Numbered from the stretch's first letter, positions 1 to 9,905 are shown. The stretch is DNA of 64,000 nt from Nitrosomonas sp. (GCA_024281675.1 JAMXAG010000007.1:1-64000), one strand, 5' to 3'. The notes: generated by a model not told the origin, from the letters alone. A program made the numbers and translations.

Positions 1-36
1 AATGTAATAGTCGCTTAATTTACTGTTTCTTAACAT
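1..36 (-). CDS. IS1595-family transposase, N-terminal fragment at window edge
   Basis: By alignment with the full copy (start codon at 40134), position 36 is the first base of the transposase start codon. The first 12 codons (MLRNSKLSDYYI) are visible and the frame runs open off the left edge. Nothing can be said about whether the remainder is intact. Confidence 0.75.
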   Translation of the reverse strand, partial: MLRNSKLSDYYI

Positions 37-75
37 CTTACTAGACTAACAGATCGTGTCTGCTAGTCTAGAGCC
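1..75 (-). mobile_element. IS1595-family element, right end only (cut by window edge)
   Basis: These 75 bases match 40099-40173, the right end of the complete IS in this window, base for base as read by eye. They finish with the same terminal inverted repeat TAGTCTAGAGCC. The rest of the copy lies left of the window. Its orientation equals that of the full copy, with the transposase read on the minus strand. That it is a full-length second copy is inference. Confidence 0.9.
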
Positions 76-203
76 TTGATATTACCTGGCAATAAAGCGC
101 CCTAACCCCTACAGTCAAACGGGGCGGGGCGGGGCGCCACGCTGGCTATCGTGGCAAATGTGCAGTCAACAGAACGCAAATCATTTTGCTATGCTCACGA
201 GAT
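76..203. other. Intergenic stretch with G-rich tandem repeat, downstream of dnaE
   Basis: This short stretch between the IS end and the dnaE stop contains three consecutive GGGGC units near 119-136, flanked by GC-rich sequence. A perfect 7-bp inverted repeat (198-204 / 213-219) overlaps the dnaE stop codon but is not followed by a T run, so it is a poor terminator candidate. No gene is seen. Confidence 0.5.
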
Positions 204-3200
204 TCAATAAACAATCTCGACATTTTCCGTTTTGAAACGTGCATACAAGGCTTGCAGCAAATCATTGTGCAAAATCACTTGCCAATTTTTTCCAAATTCG
301 ATCGGGCTTACGGCAAATTCATTGTGATAGATCAAAGTAACCGGGCAGGCGGCTAAAAGGTTATGCGATTCAACGGCCGATACATTAGCTGCATACAGTA
401 CCAGTAAGTCTTTAAGATTCGCGATGGATCCAATTGTGGTTGCATTACAATGAATTTTAAGTTGCTTGGCAAAGCGTGTGCGAATTTGCGCGAGATCATA
501 CAATTGTTCGGCAGTAATTCGGAGCTCGTCATCGCCTTCGCTATTATAGTTCCGGTTACTGATTTTCACTTCGACAATCAGGAGTTGATCTTCTTTCAAC
601 CGTGCCCGGTGAACATCAAATAACTCATTAAAAACGACGACTTCAACCCGTGCGTTGCCATCATCCAAATTAATGATAGCCATACGCCCACGACGTGTCA
701 TTTGAATGCGGATCGAGTGGATGATACCGGCAATCAATTGCGTTTCGCGCTGTGGGTTTAACTGATTCAAGCGTGTGCGAATGAAACGTTTGAGTTCCAA
801 AGCATAGGTTTCATAAGGGTGCCCACTGAAGTAATACCCCAAGCCGATTTTTTCTTGGTGCAATTTCTCGCGCTCCGACCAAGCCTGCGTTTGAATAAGC
901 TGCATTTTCGGCAACGCTTCACTGGTTTCAGCAAACAAATTGGCTTGATTGGACGATTGATTCATTTGTTCGGCCGATTCGATTGCCATTCCGACCGAGG
1001 CCAGTAAGCTGCCACGATTGGCATCAATCAAATCAAATGCGCCGACGCGTATCAAAGATTCAATGGTACGGCGATTGACAATGCGCTTGTCAATCCGGTT
1101 ACAAAAATCAAACAAATCACCAAAATAACCACTGCATTTGCGTTCTGCAACAAGCATGTTAATCGCTGACTCACCCGATCCTTTGATCGCGCCCAAACCA
1201 AAACGAACGGTTTTGTCATTCACTGGGACAAAGTGATACGTTGATTCATTAATATCGGGTGGTAAAATGGTCAGCCCGTTCGCCAAGCAGTCTTCAATAA
1301 AAATATGAACTTTGTCAGTGTCATCCATATCAGCGGACAAACACGCCGCCATGAATTCTGCCGGATAATTCGCCTTTAGATAAGCGGTCTGAAAAGCAAT
1401 CAACGCATAGGCGGCTGCATGTGATTTGTTAAAGCCGTAACCCGCAAACTTTTCCATTAACCCAAAAAGTTCGGTCGCTTTGCTTTTATCCAAACCATTG
1501 TTAACTGCACCCGTCACAAAAATGTCGCGCTGTTGGGCCATTTCTTCGACCTTTTTCTTGCCCATCGCACGACGCAGTAAATCTGCACTGCCAAGACTAT
1601 AGCCTCCAATAACCTGGGCAATCTGCATCACTTGTTCCTGATAAATCATGATGCCATAAGTGGGCCCTAAAATTGGCACGAGGCGCGCATCAAGGTATTC
1701 AATCTGTTTTTTACCATGCTTGCGCTCAATAAATTCCGGGATCAAATCCATCGGGCCAGGCCGGTATAACGCCACCAACGCAATAATGTCTTCAAAACAA
1801 TCCGGCTTGGCGCGCTGCAGCAAATCTTTCATGCCTTGCGATTCAAACTGAAATATGCCGACTGCATTGCCTTTGCGCATCAGCGCATAGGTTTTTTCAT
1901 CTTCCAGTGACATCGTTTGCAAAGAAAAAATCTCGCCATCTTGAGTTGTATTTACTTCTGATTGTCTCTGAGATTCACGGATGTAAGTGACTGCACGATC
2001 AAGTGTGGTTAAAGTTTTTAAGCCCAGAAAATCGAACTTGACCAGGCCGATTTTTTCGACATCATCTTTGTCAAGCTGACTGACAACAGATTCGGCCGAT
2101 TCGGTACAGTAAATTGGGCAAAAATCGGTAATGTCGCTAGACGCGATCAACACACCTCCCGCATGCATGCCGATATTGCGCGTGACACCTTCAAGGCTTT
2201 CAGCGAGCTCGAGCAAAGTGCGCACATCTTCTTCTTGGTCGGCACGCTGATTGAGTTGCGGTTCCAATTGGCGTGCCTTTTTTAATGTCATGCCTATTTC
2301 GAAAGGTACCAGTTTGGCCAATTGGTCAACAAAGTTGTAGGGTAAATCCAATACTCGACCTATGTCTCGAATCACTGCTTTTGCGGCCATCGTACCAAAA
2401 GTAGCAATTTGCGAGACTTTATTGGTGCCATAACGTTGCTTTACGTATTCAATGACCAACTCACGCCGATCTTGGCAGAAATCGATGTCAAAATCCGGCA
2501 TCGATACGCGCTCCGGATTTAAAAAACGCTCAAACAATAAATCGTATCGCAATGGATCAAGATCCGTAATGCCGAGTGAGTAAGCTACCAACGAGCCCGC
2601 ACCAGAACCCCTTCCAGGACCAACCGGAACATTATTTTGCTTTGCCCAATTAATAAAATCAGCGACGATTAGAAAGTAACCGGAAAACCCCATCTGAATG
2701 ATAGTGTTGACTTCAAATTCCAGTCTCGCTTGATATTCTACTATCTTATTTTGGCGTAATTCATTTTCTGGAAACAATTGTGTCAAGCGTTGTTGCAATC
2801 CTGCGTCAGCTTGTTCACGCAAATACTGTTCTAAACTAACATTATCAGGCGTAGGAAACATCGGTAACCGATTGATACCCAATTCCAAAGTTAAATTACA
2901 CCGTTTCGCGATTTCAATGGTATTAGCCAAAGCACTTGGAATGTCGGCAAATAATTCAACCATTTCAGTTTGCGTTCTGAAATACTGTTGTTCAGTAAAA
3001 TTTTTAGGACGGCGCTTGTCCTCCAAAACGTAACCTTCAGCTATGCAGACACGCGCTTCGTGCGCCCGAAAGTCTTCTGGATTTAGAAACTGCACGGCTT
3101 GTGTAGCAACCACCGGCAAATCGCACTGCTGTGCCAACAATAAGGTGCTTTGGATCAAGGTTGCTGCGTTTGCATGGCCATCGCGTTGAATCTCCAGATA

Positions 3201-3710
3201 AAATCGATCTGGAAAAAGCGCTGACCATTGTTGCGCAAGTATTTTTGCGGGTTCAAAATTTTGATGCATCAACGCAATTCCGACCTCTCCCAAACGCGCG
3301 CCGGATAGTGCAATTAAGCCTTGCGTACCCCATTCAGTAGCATGAAACCACGCAGATTTGATTTCCGCGCGACCATGAAACTGGTTTTCACGATAAGCAC
3401 GTGATAGCAGTCGTGAGAGTAATAGATACCCTTCGCGAGACTGACACAGCAGTAACATGCGATAAGGCTTATTCCGATCTATCTCGTTCGTGATCCATAC
3501 ATCGCACCCCACAACCGGCTTGATTCCGCTTTTATGCGCAGTTTGATAAAACTTTACCAGTGCAAATAGATTGGCCAAATCCGTCAATGCGAGCGCAGGC
3601 ATCTGATCAGCCACCGCTTTGGCGATCACTTCTGGAATCCGGATGGTGCTGTCCAAAATAGAATATTCGCTGTGCATGCGCAAGTGAATAAAGGCGGGGT
3701 AAGTTGGCAT
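204..3710 (-). CDS. dnaE: DNA polymerase III subunit alpha
   Basis: This is the catalytic subunit of the replicative DNA polymerase. The N-terminal PHP domain opens with the HLRMHSEYS motif usual in DnaE. The polymerase core carries GPGRGSGAGSLVAY and the metal-binding aspartates of PDFDIDF near residues 405-410. Further on are the helix-hairpin-helix region (GFNKSHAAAYA is visible) and a C-terminal OB-fold and tail. At about 1168 residues it has the size of proteobacterial DnaE. The open frame extends three codons upstream to a TTG at 3719, but the ATG at 3710 (MPTYPAF) fits family N-termini better, so I use it. Neither start has a strong ribosome-binding site. It stands alone, divergent from trhP. 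Confidence 0.97.
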   Translation of the reverse strand: MPTYPAFIHLRMHSEYSILDSTIRIPEVIAKAVADQMPALALTDLANLFALVKFYQTAHKSGIKPVVGCDVWITNEIDRNKPYRMLLLCQSREGYLLLSRLLSRAYRENQFHGRAEIKSAWFHATEWGTQGLIALSGARLGEVGIALMHQNFEPAKILAQQWSALFPDRFYLEIQRDGHANAATLIQSTLLLAQQCDLPVVATQAVQFLNPEDFRAHEARVCIAEGYVLEDKRRPKNFTEQQYFRTQTEMVELFADIPSALANTIEIAKRCNLTLELGINRLPMFPTPDNVSLEQYLREQADAGLQQRLTQLFPENELRQNKIVEYQARLEFEVNTIIQMGFSGYFLIVADFINWAKQNNVPVGPGRGSGAGSLVAYSLGITDLDPLRYDLLFERFLNPERVSMPDFDIDFCQDRRELVIEYVKQRYGTNKVSQIATFGTMAAKAVIRDIGRVLDLPYNFVDQLAKLVPFEIGMTLKKARQLEPQLNQRADQEEDVRTLLELAESLEGVTRNIGMHAGGVLIASSDITDFCPIYCTESAESVVSQLDKDDVEKIGLVKFDFLGLKTLTTLDRAVTYIRESQRQSEVNTTQDGEIFSLQTMSLEDEKTYALMRKGNAVGIFQFESQGMKDLLQRAKPDCFEDIIALVALYRPGPMDLIPEFIERKHGKKQIEYLDARLVPILGPTYGIMIYQEQVMQIAQVIGGYSLGSADLLRRAMGKKKVEEMAQQRDIFVTGAVNNGLDKSKATELFGLMEKFAGYGFNKSHAAAYALIAFQTAYLKANYPAEFMAACLSADMDDTDKVHIFIEDCLANGLTILPPDINESTYHFVPVNDKTVRFGLGAIKGSGESAINMLVAERKCSGYFGDLFDFCNRIDKRIVNRRTIESLIRVGAFDLIDANRGSLLASVGMAIESAEQMNQSSNQANLFAETSEALPKMQLIQTQAWSEREKLHQEKIGLGYYFSGHPYETYALELKRFIRTRLNQLNPQRETQLIAGIIHSIRIQMTRRGRMAIINLDDGNARVEVVVFNELFDVHRARLKEDQLLIVEVKISNRNYNSEGDDELRITAEQLYDLAQIRTRFAKQLKIHCNATTIGSIANLKDLLVLYAANVSAVESHNLLAACPVTLIYHNEFAVSPIEFGKNWQVILHNDLLQALYARFKTENVEIVY

Positions 3711-3769
3711 GATGTACAATTCAGGTCAGCGCATTAAACTATGAATACAATTGGACACTATTTTACCTT

Positions 3770-5140
3770 ATGTTGAAATCACCTGAACTGTTACTTCCCG
3801 CTGGATCACTGGAAAAAATGCGGATGGCATACGCCTTCGGCGCGGATGCCGTATACGCTGGACAGCCCCGTTACTCGCTACGTGCACGCAACAATGAATT
3901 TGCTTTGGAGCAAATCCAAATAGGCATCACCGAAGCGCACAAACTGGGTAAAAAATTTTTCGTTGCCAGTAATATTATGCCGCATAACGCTAAAATTAAA
4001 ACTTATCTCGCGGATATGGCGCCTGTTATGGAGCTGAAGCCAGATGCGCTGATCATGGCAGACCCAGGATTGATCATGTTGGTACGCGAACAATGGCCGG
4101 ACATGCCAATTCATTTGTCAGTACAAGCCAATACCGTGAATTATATGGGCGTCAAATTTTGGCAAAAAATCGGTTTGACGCGCGTGATTCTATCGCGCGA
4201 ATTGTCATTAGATGAAGTTGCACAAATTCGCGATTATTGCCCCGATATGGAATTGGAAGTTTTTGTGCATGGCGCATTATGCATTGCCTATTCTGGACGT
4301 TGCTTGCTTTCCGGCTATTTCAATCATCGCGACCCGAATCAGGGAACTTGCACCAATTCTTGCCGCTGGGACTACAAAGTAAAACCTGCTGAAGAAAATG
4401 CCAGTGGTGATATCCAAACCATCGAGAAAATTGATTTCAATTTTGGACAAGCCATGCAGCAATCGAATCAACAAGATATGTCAGGTAGCGGTTGTGGCTC
4501 GATCCCCCGCCATCCATTGGCTGATGAAGTGTATCTGATCGAAGAAAGCGAACGGCCGGGGCAGTTGATGCCCATTATGGAAGATGAACATGGTACGTAC
4601 ATCATGAATTCTAAAGATTTACGGGCGGTAGAGCATGTGGAACGACTCGTGAAAATTGGTGTTGATTCGTTAAAAATCGAAGGTCGCACCAAATCACTTT
4701 ATTACGTAGCACGTACTGCGCAAGTCTATCGCAAAGCGATTGATGATGCGGCGGCTGAAAAACCGTTTAACCCAGCGCTGCTTGGCGAATTGGAAGGACT
4801 GGCAAACCGCGGCTATACCAGTGGTTTTTATCAACGTCATAGCACACAAGAAACACAAAATTATCTGCGCGGCCACTCAGAATCCAACCGCAGTCAATAT
4901 GTTGGCCATGTGACTGGGTTTGACAACGGCAACGGATTAGCAGAAGTATTAGTTAAAAATCGCTTTCAAATCGGAGACCGACTGGAAATCATTCACCCCA
5001 GTGGAAATGAAATCATAGAGTTGTCACACATGCTCGATTCAAAAGGCCAATCAGTACAAGTTGCACCGGGTAGCGGTCATCGAGTGCGGATTCCATTCAC
5101 AAAAAACATTGAAAATGCATTTATAGTCAGGTTTTTTTAA
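3770..5140 (+). CDS. trhP: U32-family tRNA hydroxylation protein TrhP (YegQ)
   Basis: This is a peptidase-U32 family protein of 456 residues, the length of E. coli YegQ/TrhP, which is needed for prephenate-dependent formation of 5-hydroxyuridine at the tRNA wobble position. The N-terminus (PELLLPAGSLEKMRMAYAFGADAVYAG) is the typical U32 opening. The four-cysteine cluster expected to bind an Fe-S centre is visible around residues 167-200 (C in HGALCIAYSGRC, then GTCTNSC). The C-terminal part has the beta-barrel-like extension of the YegQ group. It is divergent from dnaE with about 60 bp between them. The family assignment is firm. The exact tRNA role is transferred from E. coli. Confidence 0.9.
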   Translation: MLKSPELLLPAGSLEKMRMAYAFGADAVYAGQPRYSLRARNNEFALEQIQIGITEAHKLGKKFFVASNIMPHNAKIKTYLADMAPVMELKPDALIMADPGLIMLVREQWPDMPIHLSVQANTVNYMGVKFWQKIGLTRVILSRELSLDEVAQIRDYCPDMELEVFVHGALCIAYSGRCLLSGYFNHRDPNQGTCTNSCRWDYKVKPAEENASGDIQTIEKIDFNFGQAMQQSNQQDMSGSGCGSIPRHPLADEVYLIEESERPGQLMPIMEDEHGTYIMNSKDLRAVEHVERLVKIGVDSLKIEGRTKSLYYVARTAQVYRKAIDDAAAEKPFNPALLGELEGLANRGYTSGFYQRHSTQETQNYLRGHSESNRSQYVGHVTGFDNGNGLAEVLVKNRFQIGDRLEIIHPSGNEIIELSHMLDSKGQSVQVAPGSGHRVRIPFTKNIENAFIVRFF

Positions 5141-5607
5141 AATTTGCAAGACCAATCATTTAAGAATTATTTCTCATTATTAATTATATACTTAGAATCT
5201 ATTATTAGCATTCTGTAACACTTAAATAAAACTTCACACTGTACTTATGTCGTAAGTCGTGTATAATTTTCCCACGTAGAATTCATTCGTTGAGAACTAT
5301 AACAATGACCTCAACTCAAAATTTGCTGCTTCAATAAGTGATCTCTGTGGTCTTGTCCTCTCTGTAAATTAATTACAGATATTCAAAGTAAGCACTTAGC
5401 AGAATTGATAATACGCTTTGCTAAAACTTGAATAACGCAACTCATGGGGATTGTCGCAATATATTGAGCTTAACGACCTAAGGATTTCTCGCTAAGTATG
5501 TGTACGCTAAAAATTAATCAATAGTGACACTATTTTTTCTCTTCGCATTCAGTACTCATGAATCAGCTTCATGTTCTATGGTATTGGTATCACAAAGGAG
5601 TTGAACT
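5141..5607. other. 467-bp intergenic region upstream of the PQQ-type dehydrogenase
   Basis: No gene of ordinary size is seen. A TATAAT hexamer at 5262-5267 is a possible -10 box but lacks a good -35. Just downstream, an ATG at 5305 opens a 10-codon frame (MTSTQNLLLQ, with three consecutive leucine codons). A 6-bp hairpin lies at 5362-5378. Together these could be a long leader of the following gene, which itself has a clear AAGGAG site before its ATG. I do not recognise a riboswitch. Confidence 0.4.
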
Positions 5608-6744
5608 ATGGTTTCAAATCAATTATTCATATTCAAGAACATCCGCTTCGCACGAAAATATTTCGTAATATTCACTATAGCAATTTTGCCCGTGTTATTC
5701 ATATCCGCTGAAATACAAGCTGGGGTACCTGCTGGATTCACGCAAACCAACATCATCAAGGGCCTGAACAATCCAACACGAATGGCGATTGCACCTGATG
5801 GCCGTATTTTTATTACCGAGCAAGCTGGACGCATCAAAATTGTGGAAAAAGGCCATCTACTGGCACAACCATTTCTAAATATCGCTACACGCGTTAATAG
5901 CCAGGGTGAGCGCGGATTATTAGGCATTGCCTTTGATCCAAATTTTTTGACAAATCAATGGGTTTACGTCTATTACACCAGCAAATCTCCGACTATCCAT
6001 AATCGCGTAAGTCGCTTTAAAGCCAATGGCGACACGGCGTTATCTGGCAGCGAAGATGTGCTGCTAGATATTCAACCATCCGGCTCTCAGACAAAACACA
6101 ACGGTGGTGCAATTGGTTTTGGAGCAGATGGAAAGCTCTATATTGCAGTAGGTGATGGAGACGTTCGTAGCAATGCACAGTCTTTATCAAATCTAAAAGG
6201 TAAAATACTGCGCATTAATAAAGATGGCAGTATACCGAACGACAATCCATTTTATCAAAGTGCTGTTGGTGTCAATCGCGCCATTTGGGCAAAAGGACTG
6301 CGTAATCCCTATAGTTTTGATGTACAACCCGGTTCTGGACGCGTTTATGTCAATGATGTCGGCGCAAACTCCTGGGAAGAAGTCAACCAAATCACCAAGG
6401 GCGCAAATTACGGTTGGCCAATCGTCGAAGGGAAAAGTAACGATACACGATTTCGTAATCCCATCCTCGCTTACAAACATAATAACACTGCACCTTGTTA
6501 CGCGATTGTCGGTAGTGCGTTTTACAATCCAATCAATGATCGATTTCCAAAAGATTATGTAGGCGATTACTTCTATGGCGATTTCTGCGGCGGCTGGATT
6601 CGTCGCTATGATATTGCAACGAAGAAATCATTTTCTTTTGCTTCCGGAATGGGCATGATCGTCGATATTCAAGTGTCTTCTGACGGAAACATGTATGTTC
6701 TAAGAAAAGAAAATGGAATAATGCAGATACGTTCAGGCAATTAA
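5608..6744 (+). CDS. Secreted PQQ-dependent sugar dehydrogenase-like protein
   Basis: This protein belongs to the soluble glucose/sorbosone dehydrogenase beta-propeller family (also the aldose sugar dehydrogenase YliI group), which oxidises sugars with PQQ in the periplasm. An N-terminal signal peptide ends near residue 38. Family motifs follow: RMAIAPDGRIFITEQAGRI, ERGLLGIAFDP, the metal/cofactor-region HNGGAIGFGADGKLYIAVGDGD, and the conserved RNPYSFDVQPGSGRVYVNDVG block with a following WEEVN. The length of 378 residues is normal. The start is supported by AAGGAG seven bases before the ATG. No PQQ biosynthesis genes are nearby, so cofactor supply and substrate are unknown. Confidence 0.85.
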   Translation: MVSNQLFIFKNIRFARKYFVIFTIAILPVLFISAEIQAGVPAGFTQTNIIKGLNNPTRMAIAPDGRIFITEQAGRIKIVEKGHLLAQPFLNIATRVNSQGERGLLGIAFDPNFLTNQWVYVYYTSKSPTIHNRVSRFKANGDTALSGSEDVLLDIQPSGSQTKHNGGAIGFGADGKLYIAVGDGDVRSNAQSLSNLKGKILRINKDGSIPNDNPFYQSAVGVNRAIWAKGLRNPYSFDVQPGSGRVYVNDVGANSWEEVNQITKGANYGWPIVEGKSNDTRFRNPILAYKHNNTAPCYAIVGSAFYNPINDRFPKDYVGDYFYGDFCGGWIRRYDIATKKSFSFASGMGMIVDIQVSSDGNMYVLRKENGIMQIRSGN

Positions 6745-6805
6745 CATGATGGCTTAAAAAAGCAAGCGTTATCCTGCATGAAACAGCGCATTGATCATTG
6801 AATAC

Positions 6806-8158
6806 TCAAATAAAATACACATCATTCAATGCAACTCCAATCGCGCCACAAGCAATGATCACCGGGATAACGCCAACTTTGAACCGCACTAAAGCCAACA
6901 ATGCTAACGCGCCGATGAATGCGGCCACTATATCGAAGCTACTTTGTAAGCCTTGCGGCCAAAAGACATGATAGGCAAAGAATACCGCCAAATTGAGAAT
7001 AACGCCGACCACAGCAGCCGTAATAGCGGTTAAGGGTGCAGTGAATCTTAAATTGCCATGGGTAGATTCCACGAGTGGCCCACCCGCCAGGATAAACAAA
7101 AAACTTGGTAGAAAAGTAAAATAGGTAACAGTGCAAGCACCGGCAATCCCTGCCCAAAGTAGTTGCTCGGAACCAAACAATTCTTTCGTCCAACCGGCAA
7201 CGAATCCGACGTAGGTCACCACCATAATCAATGGTCCGGGGGTAGTTTCTCCTAATGCAAGGCCGTCGATCATTTGTGTGGCCGTAAGCCAATGAAAGTG
7301 TTCAACCGCACCTTGATAAACATACGGCAATACCGCATAGGCACCACCAAAAGTCAGCAATGCCGCCTTGGTAAAGAACCATCCCATCTGCGTTAATGCA
7401 CCATCCCAAGTATATTGGTAGGTAAGATAAGCCATGACACTGCTCCATAAAATCAACCCAGCCACTATTATGGTGCTGAATCGTTTCAAACCAAATCGAG
7501 CATAGTCGGGGATAGGCGTATCATCATCTATAAGTGCTTTACCGTAACTGTGTTTTAGCGCGCCATGTCCGCCGCCAACAGTAAACTTTCCAGGCGCTAA
7601 TTGTCCCCCTACCATTCCCAGTAAAGCTGCGGTTAGAACAATCAAAGGAAACGGTGTTTGTAACAGGAAAATCGCCAGAAAAGCTAAAATTGCAATGCCC
7701 CACAACCATTCATTTTTTAATGTACGAGTTCCAATACGATAAGCCGCAAATGCGACAATCGCCGTGACCGCAGGCTTGATGCCATAAAGTACACCAGCAA
7801 CAGATGCTAAATGCCCAAAACTCAAATAAACATAGCTTAATCCAATCAGCATGAAAAGCGCCGGCAGAACAAACAATGTTCCTGCGACAATACCGCCCCA
7901 AATACCGTGCATAAGCCACCCAATATAGATGGCTAATTGCTGCGCTTCCGGCCCTGGCAACAACATGCAGTAATTCAATGCATGCAGATAACGCCGTTCT
8001 GAAATCCAACGTTTTTTCTCCACCAAATCCTGATGCATGATCGCAATTTGCCCAGCCGGGCCGCCAAAGCTAATAAACCCCAATTTCAACCAATACCAAA
8101 AAACTTCACGAAATGAAACGGGTTTCGGGGATAATTCGGAGGATTGTGTTTCACGCAT
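6806..8158 (-). CDS. chrA: Chromate transporter ChrA (long-chain, two-domain)
   Basis: This is a CHR-family membrane protein of 450 residues, the long form made of two homologous halves. The N-terminal half shows the signature FGGPAGQIAIMH followed by LPGPEAQQLA. The second half repeats it as TFGGAYAVLPYV and GLALGETTPGPLIMV. About ten hydrophobic segments are visible. ChrA proteins expel chromate by proton-coupled export and often confer resistance, though many homologues have not been tested. No chrB regulator is adjacent. It converges with the upstream dehydrogenase gene, with about 60 bp between them. Confidence 0.93.
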   Translation of the reverse strand: MRETQSSELSPKPVSFREVFWYWLKLGFISFGGPAGQIAIMHQDLVEKKRWISERRYLHALNYCMLLPGPEAQQLAIYIGWLMHGIWGGIVAGTLFVLPALFMLIGLSYVYLSFGHLASVAGVLYGIKPAVTAIVAFAAYRIGTRTLKNEWLWGIAILAFLAIFLLQTPFPLIVLTAALLGMVGGQLAPGKFTVGGGHGALKHSYGKALIDDDTPIPDYARFGLKRFSTIIVAGLILWSSVMAYLTYQYTWDGALTQMGWFFTKAALLTFGGAYAVLPYVYQGAVEHFHWLTATQMIDGLALGETTPGPLIMVVTYVGFVAGWTKELFGSEQLLWAGIAGACTVTYFTFLPSFLFILAGGPLVESTHGNLRFTAPLTAITAAVVGVILNLAVFFAYHVFWPQGLQSSFDIVAAFIGALALLALVRFKVGVIPVIIACGAIGVALNDVYFI

Positions 8159-8282
8159 GGCAAACTACCCGGCACAATGAAGCTTGAATTTTAAATAACT
8201 CTTTTAGAAAAAAATGCTTTGGTGCAACAGTATTACCAGTAGCGGCTCGAAAGAATCGGTCACACCAATAAAGCAGTTTATC

Positions 8283-8307
8283 GGCTAGCAGATAGCCTCT
8301 GCTAGCC
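8283..8307 (-). terminator. Strong 10-bp hairpin behind the proline-rich secreted protein gene
   Basis: A perfect inverted repeat, GGCTAGCAGA / TCTGCTAGCC, is separated by the 5-base loop TAGCC. It begins 25 bp past the stop codon of the minus-strand gene ending at 8332. No convincing T run follows, so it may be a weak terminator or an RNA-stabilising hairpin. Confidence 0.5.
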
Positions 8308-8331
8308 AGATAGAAACAATCATGATTTGAT

Positions 8332-8769
8332 TTAATAACCCGAATCCACTGGTCTTCCAGGATTCAACATTCTTTGTTGACTATTGGCTGGAGGAGAACT
8401 GTTTATATTCAATCGATTATTCAATGGATTGGTTTGCGCAGGCATGCTTGAAGCAGACGGATTGGCAGGACTCATCATGGGAATCTCCTCACGAAGTTTT
8501 GCAGGCGCATCTTCAATTGTCTTAGCTTGTGCGGCATCTGGGATTTGATCATTGGGTGGAGAAACACCGGCGCCACTCTTATTGCGACTCATTAAAGTCG
8601 GATCGGATTTTTCGGTTTGTCCAATATTTTTCCTGTCATCCGTAATGGGCTTCGGTGCAGGAGGTGCAGGGGGTGCAGGTGAGTTGGCCAATAATGATGT
8701 ACTAAACAACCCAAGAACCAAACAACCGGTAATACGCAAAAAATGGCTTTTATTTTTAAACATATCCAT
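8332..8769 (-). CDS. Hypothetical secreted proline/asparagine-rich protein
   Basis: I do not recognise this 145-residue protein. It begins with a clear Sec signal peptide (basic MDMFKNKSHFLR, hydrophobic core, LLA cleavage region near residue 28) followed by a PAPPAPPAPKP segment. The rest is low in hydrophobic residues and rich in Pro, Ala, Asn and Ser, with no cysteines in the mature part, suggesting a disordered periplasmic or surface protein. The start at 8769 is chosen over the ATG two codons later because AAGGAG sits seven bases before it. Both neighbours on this strand are separated by gaps, so it is probably its own unit. Confidence 0.7.
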   Translation of the reverse strand: MDMFKNKSHFLRITGCLVLGLFSTSLLANSPAPPAPPAPKPITDDRKNIGQTEKSDPTLMSRNKSGAGVSPPNDQIPDAAQAKTIEDAPAKLREEIPMMSPANPSASSMPAQTNPLNNRLNINSSPPANSQQRMLNPGRPVDSGY

Positions 8770-8909
8770 ATCAATACTCCTTTAATAGTAGATATCCATG
8801 AACAACAGACCATGACTTTACTGTAGTCATACATTTATAAGCATAGTCTACGCTGGTGAGATTCACAATCCTTTTATAACCGTCTGTCATTGTGATCTCA
8901 CCCACTGAC

Positions 8910-9905
8910 TTACGTTTGAACTTGGCTCTGATTAAAGAAATTAAATATCCTTTCCGGCAACCAATCCAACCTGCCCGGGAATGTGCCTTGTAGAAACCCA
9001 GCGTGTCCGCCGTGTTCGGGAAATTCCAGCGTCACCTTGGACGATACTTCTTGCTGTTTGGGTAAAACGGAAGCTGGCATAAAAGGATCGTTGCATGCAT
9101 TGATAATCAAAGTAGGTACGGTTATTTTTCCTAGCCATTGCTTGCTGGAAGACATGCGCCAATAGTGATCGGTATCACGGAAACCATGTAATGGTGCCGT
9201 CACCAGATTATCAAAATCATAAATAGTGGCGCATTTCTTCAGTGCTTGACGATCAAATAACCCAGGAAATTGCTGAAGCTTATAAAAAGCTTTGCGTTTC
9301 AACGTTGCCAGGAAATGCCGGGTATACACTTGATTAAAACCGGTATCCAACGCAACCCCCGCCGCCGCCAAATCGAGTGGAACAGAAATGGCGGCCACAC
9401 GGGAAACCAGGCTGTTTGCCCGTTGGTTCTGTTCCCCCAACCATTTTAACAAGGCATTGCCACCCAACGATACCCCTACAACAAACAGCGGTTGCGGAGA
9501 TCGACTCTCTCCAATCTGGAGAATCACACGTTGTAGCATCTGCTCAATTTCTGCAGAATCACCGGCATGATATGCACGTGGTAACCGGTTAGGTACCCCA
9601 GAACAACCACGAAAATGAATCACCACACTCGACCAATGATGCCTTTTTAAGCTATTGATAGTACTAACAATATAATGACTGGAAGAGTTGCCTTCCAAAC
9701 CATGAAAAAACACCACCAAAGGCGAATGGACAGCACCATCGACCCAATCCACATCGACGAAATCACCATCATCCAATTCCCAGCGCTCCCGCCGGTATTG
9801 AAACAGTCGCACCGGCTTGAAGGCATAAGGATAGATGGTTTGTAGGTTCCCTCCAGGCAACCAAATCGGAGGCGAATACGTAGAAATAGTGTGTAATCCT
9901 GGCAT
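8910..9905 (-). CDS. YheT-family alpha/beta hydrolase
   Basis: This is a 331-residue cytoplasmic serine hydrolase of the YheT/ABHD1-3 group. The N-terminal PPIWLPGGNLQTIYPY motif is characteristic of the family. The oxyanion/HGLEG block (VFFHGLEGNSSSHYI) and the nucleophile elbow GVSLGGNALLKWLG follow. The acidic residue lies in the NACNDPFMP segment and the histidine in EHGGHAGFL near the C-terminus. All expected triad positions look intact. Substrates of bacterial YheT proteins are not well established. No operon partner is evident. Confidence 0.88.
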   Translation of the reverse strand: MPGLHTISTYSPPIWLPGGNLQTIYPYAFKPVRLFQYRRERWELDDGDFVDVDWVDGAVHSPLVVFFHGLEGNSSSHYIVSTINSLKRHHWSSVVIHFRGCSGVPNRLPRAYHAGDSAEIEQMLQRVILQIGESRSPQPLFVVGVSLGGNALLKWLGEQNQRANSLVSRVAAISVPLDLAAAGVALDTGFNQVYTRHFLATLKRKAFYKLQQFPGLFDRQALKKCATIYDFDNLVTAPLHGFRDTDHYWRMSSSKQWLGKITVPTLIINACNDPFMPASVLPKQQEVSSKVTLEFPEHGGHAGFLQGTFPGRLDWLPERIFNFFNQSQVQT

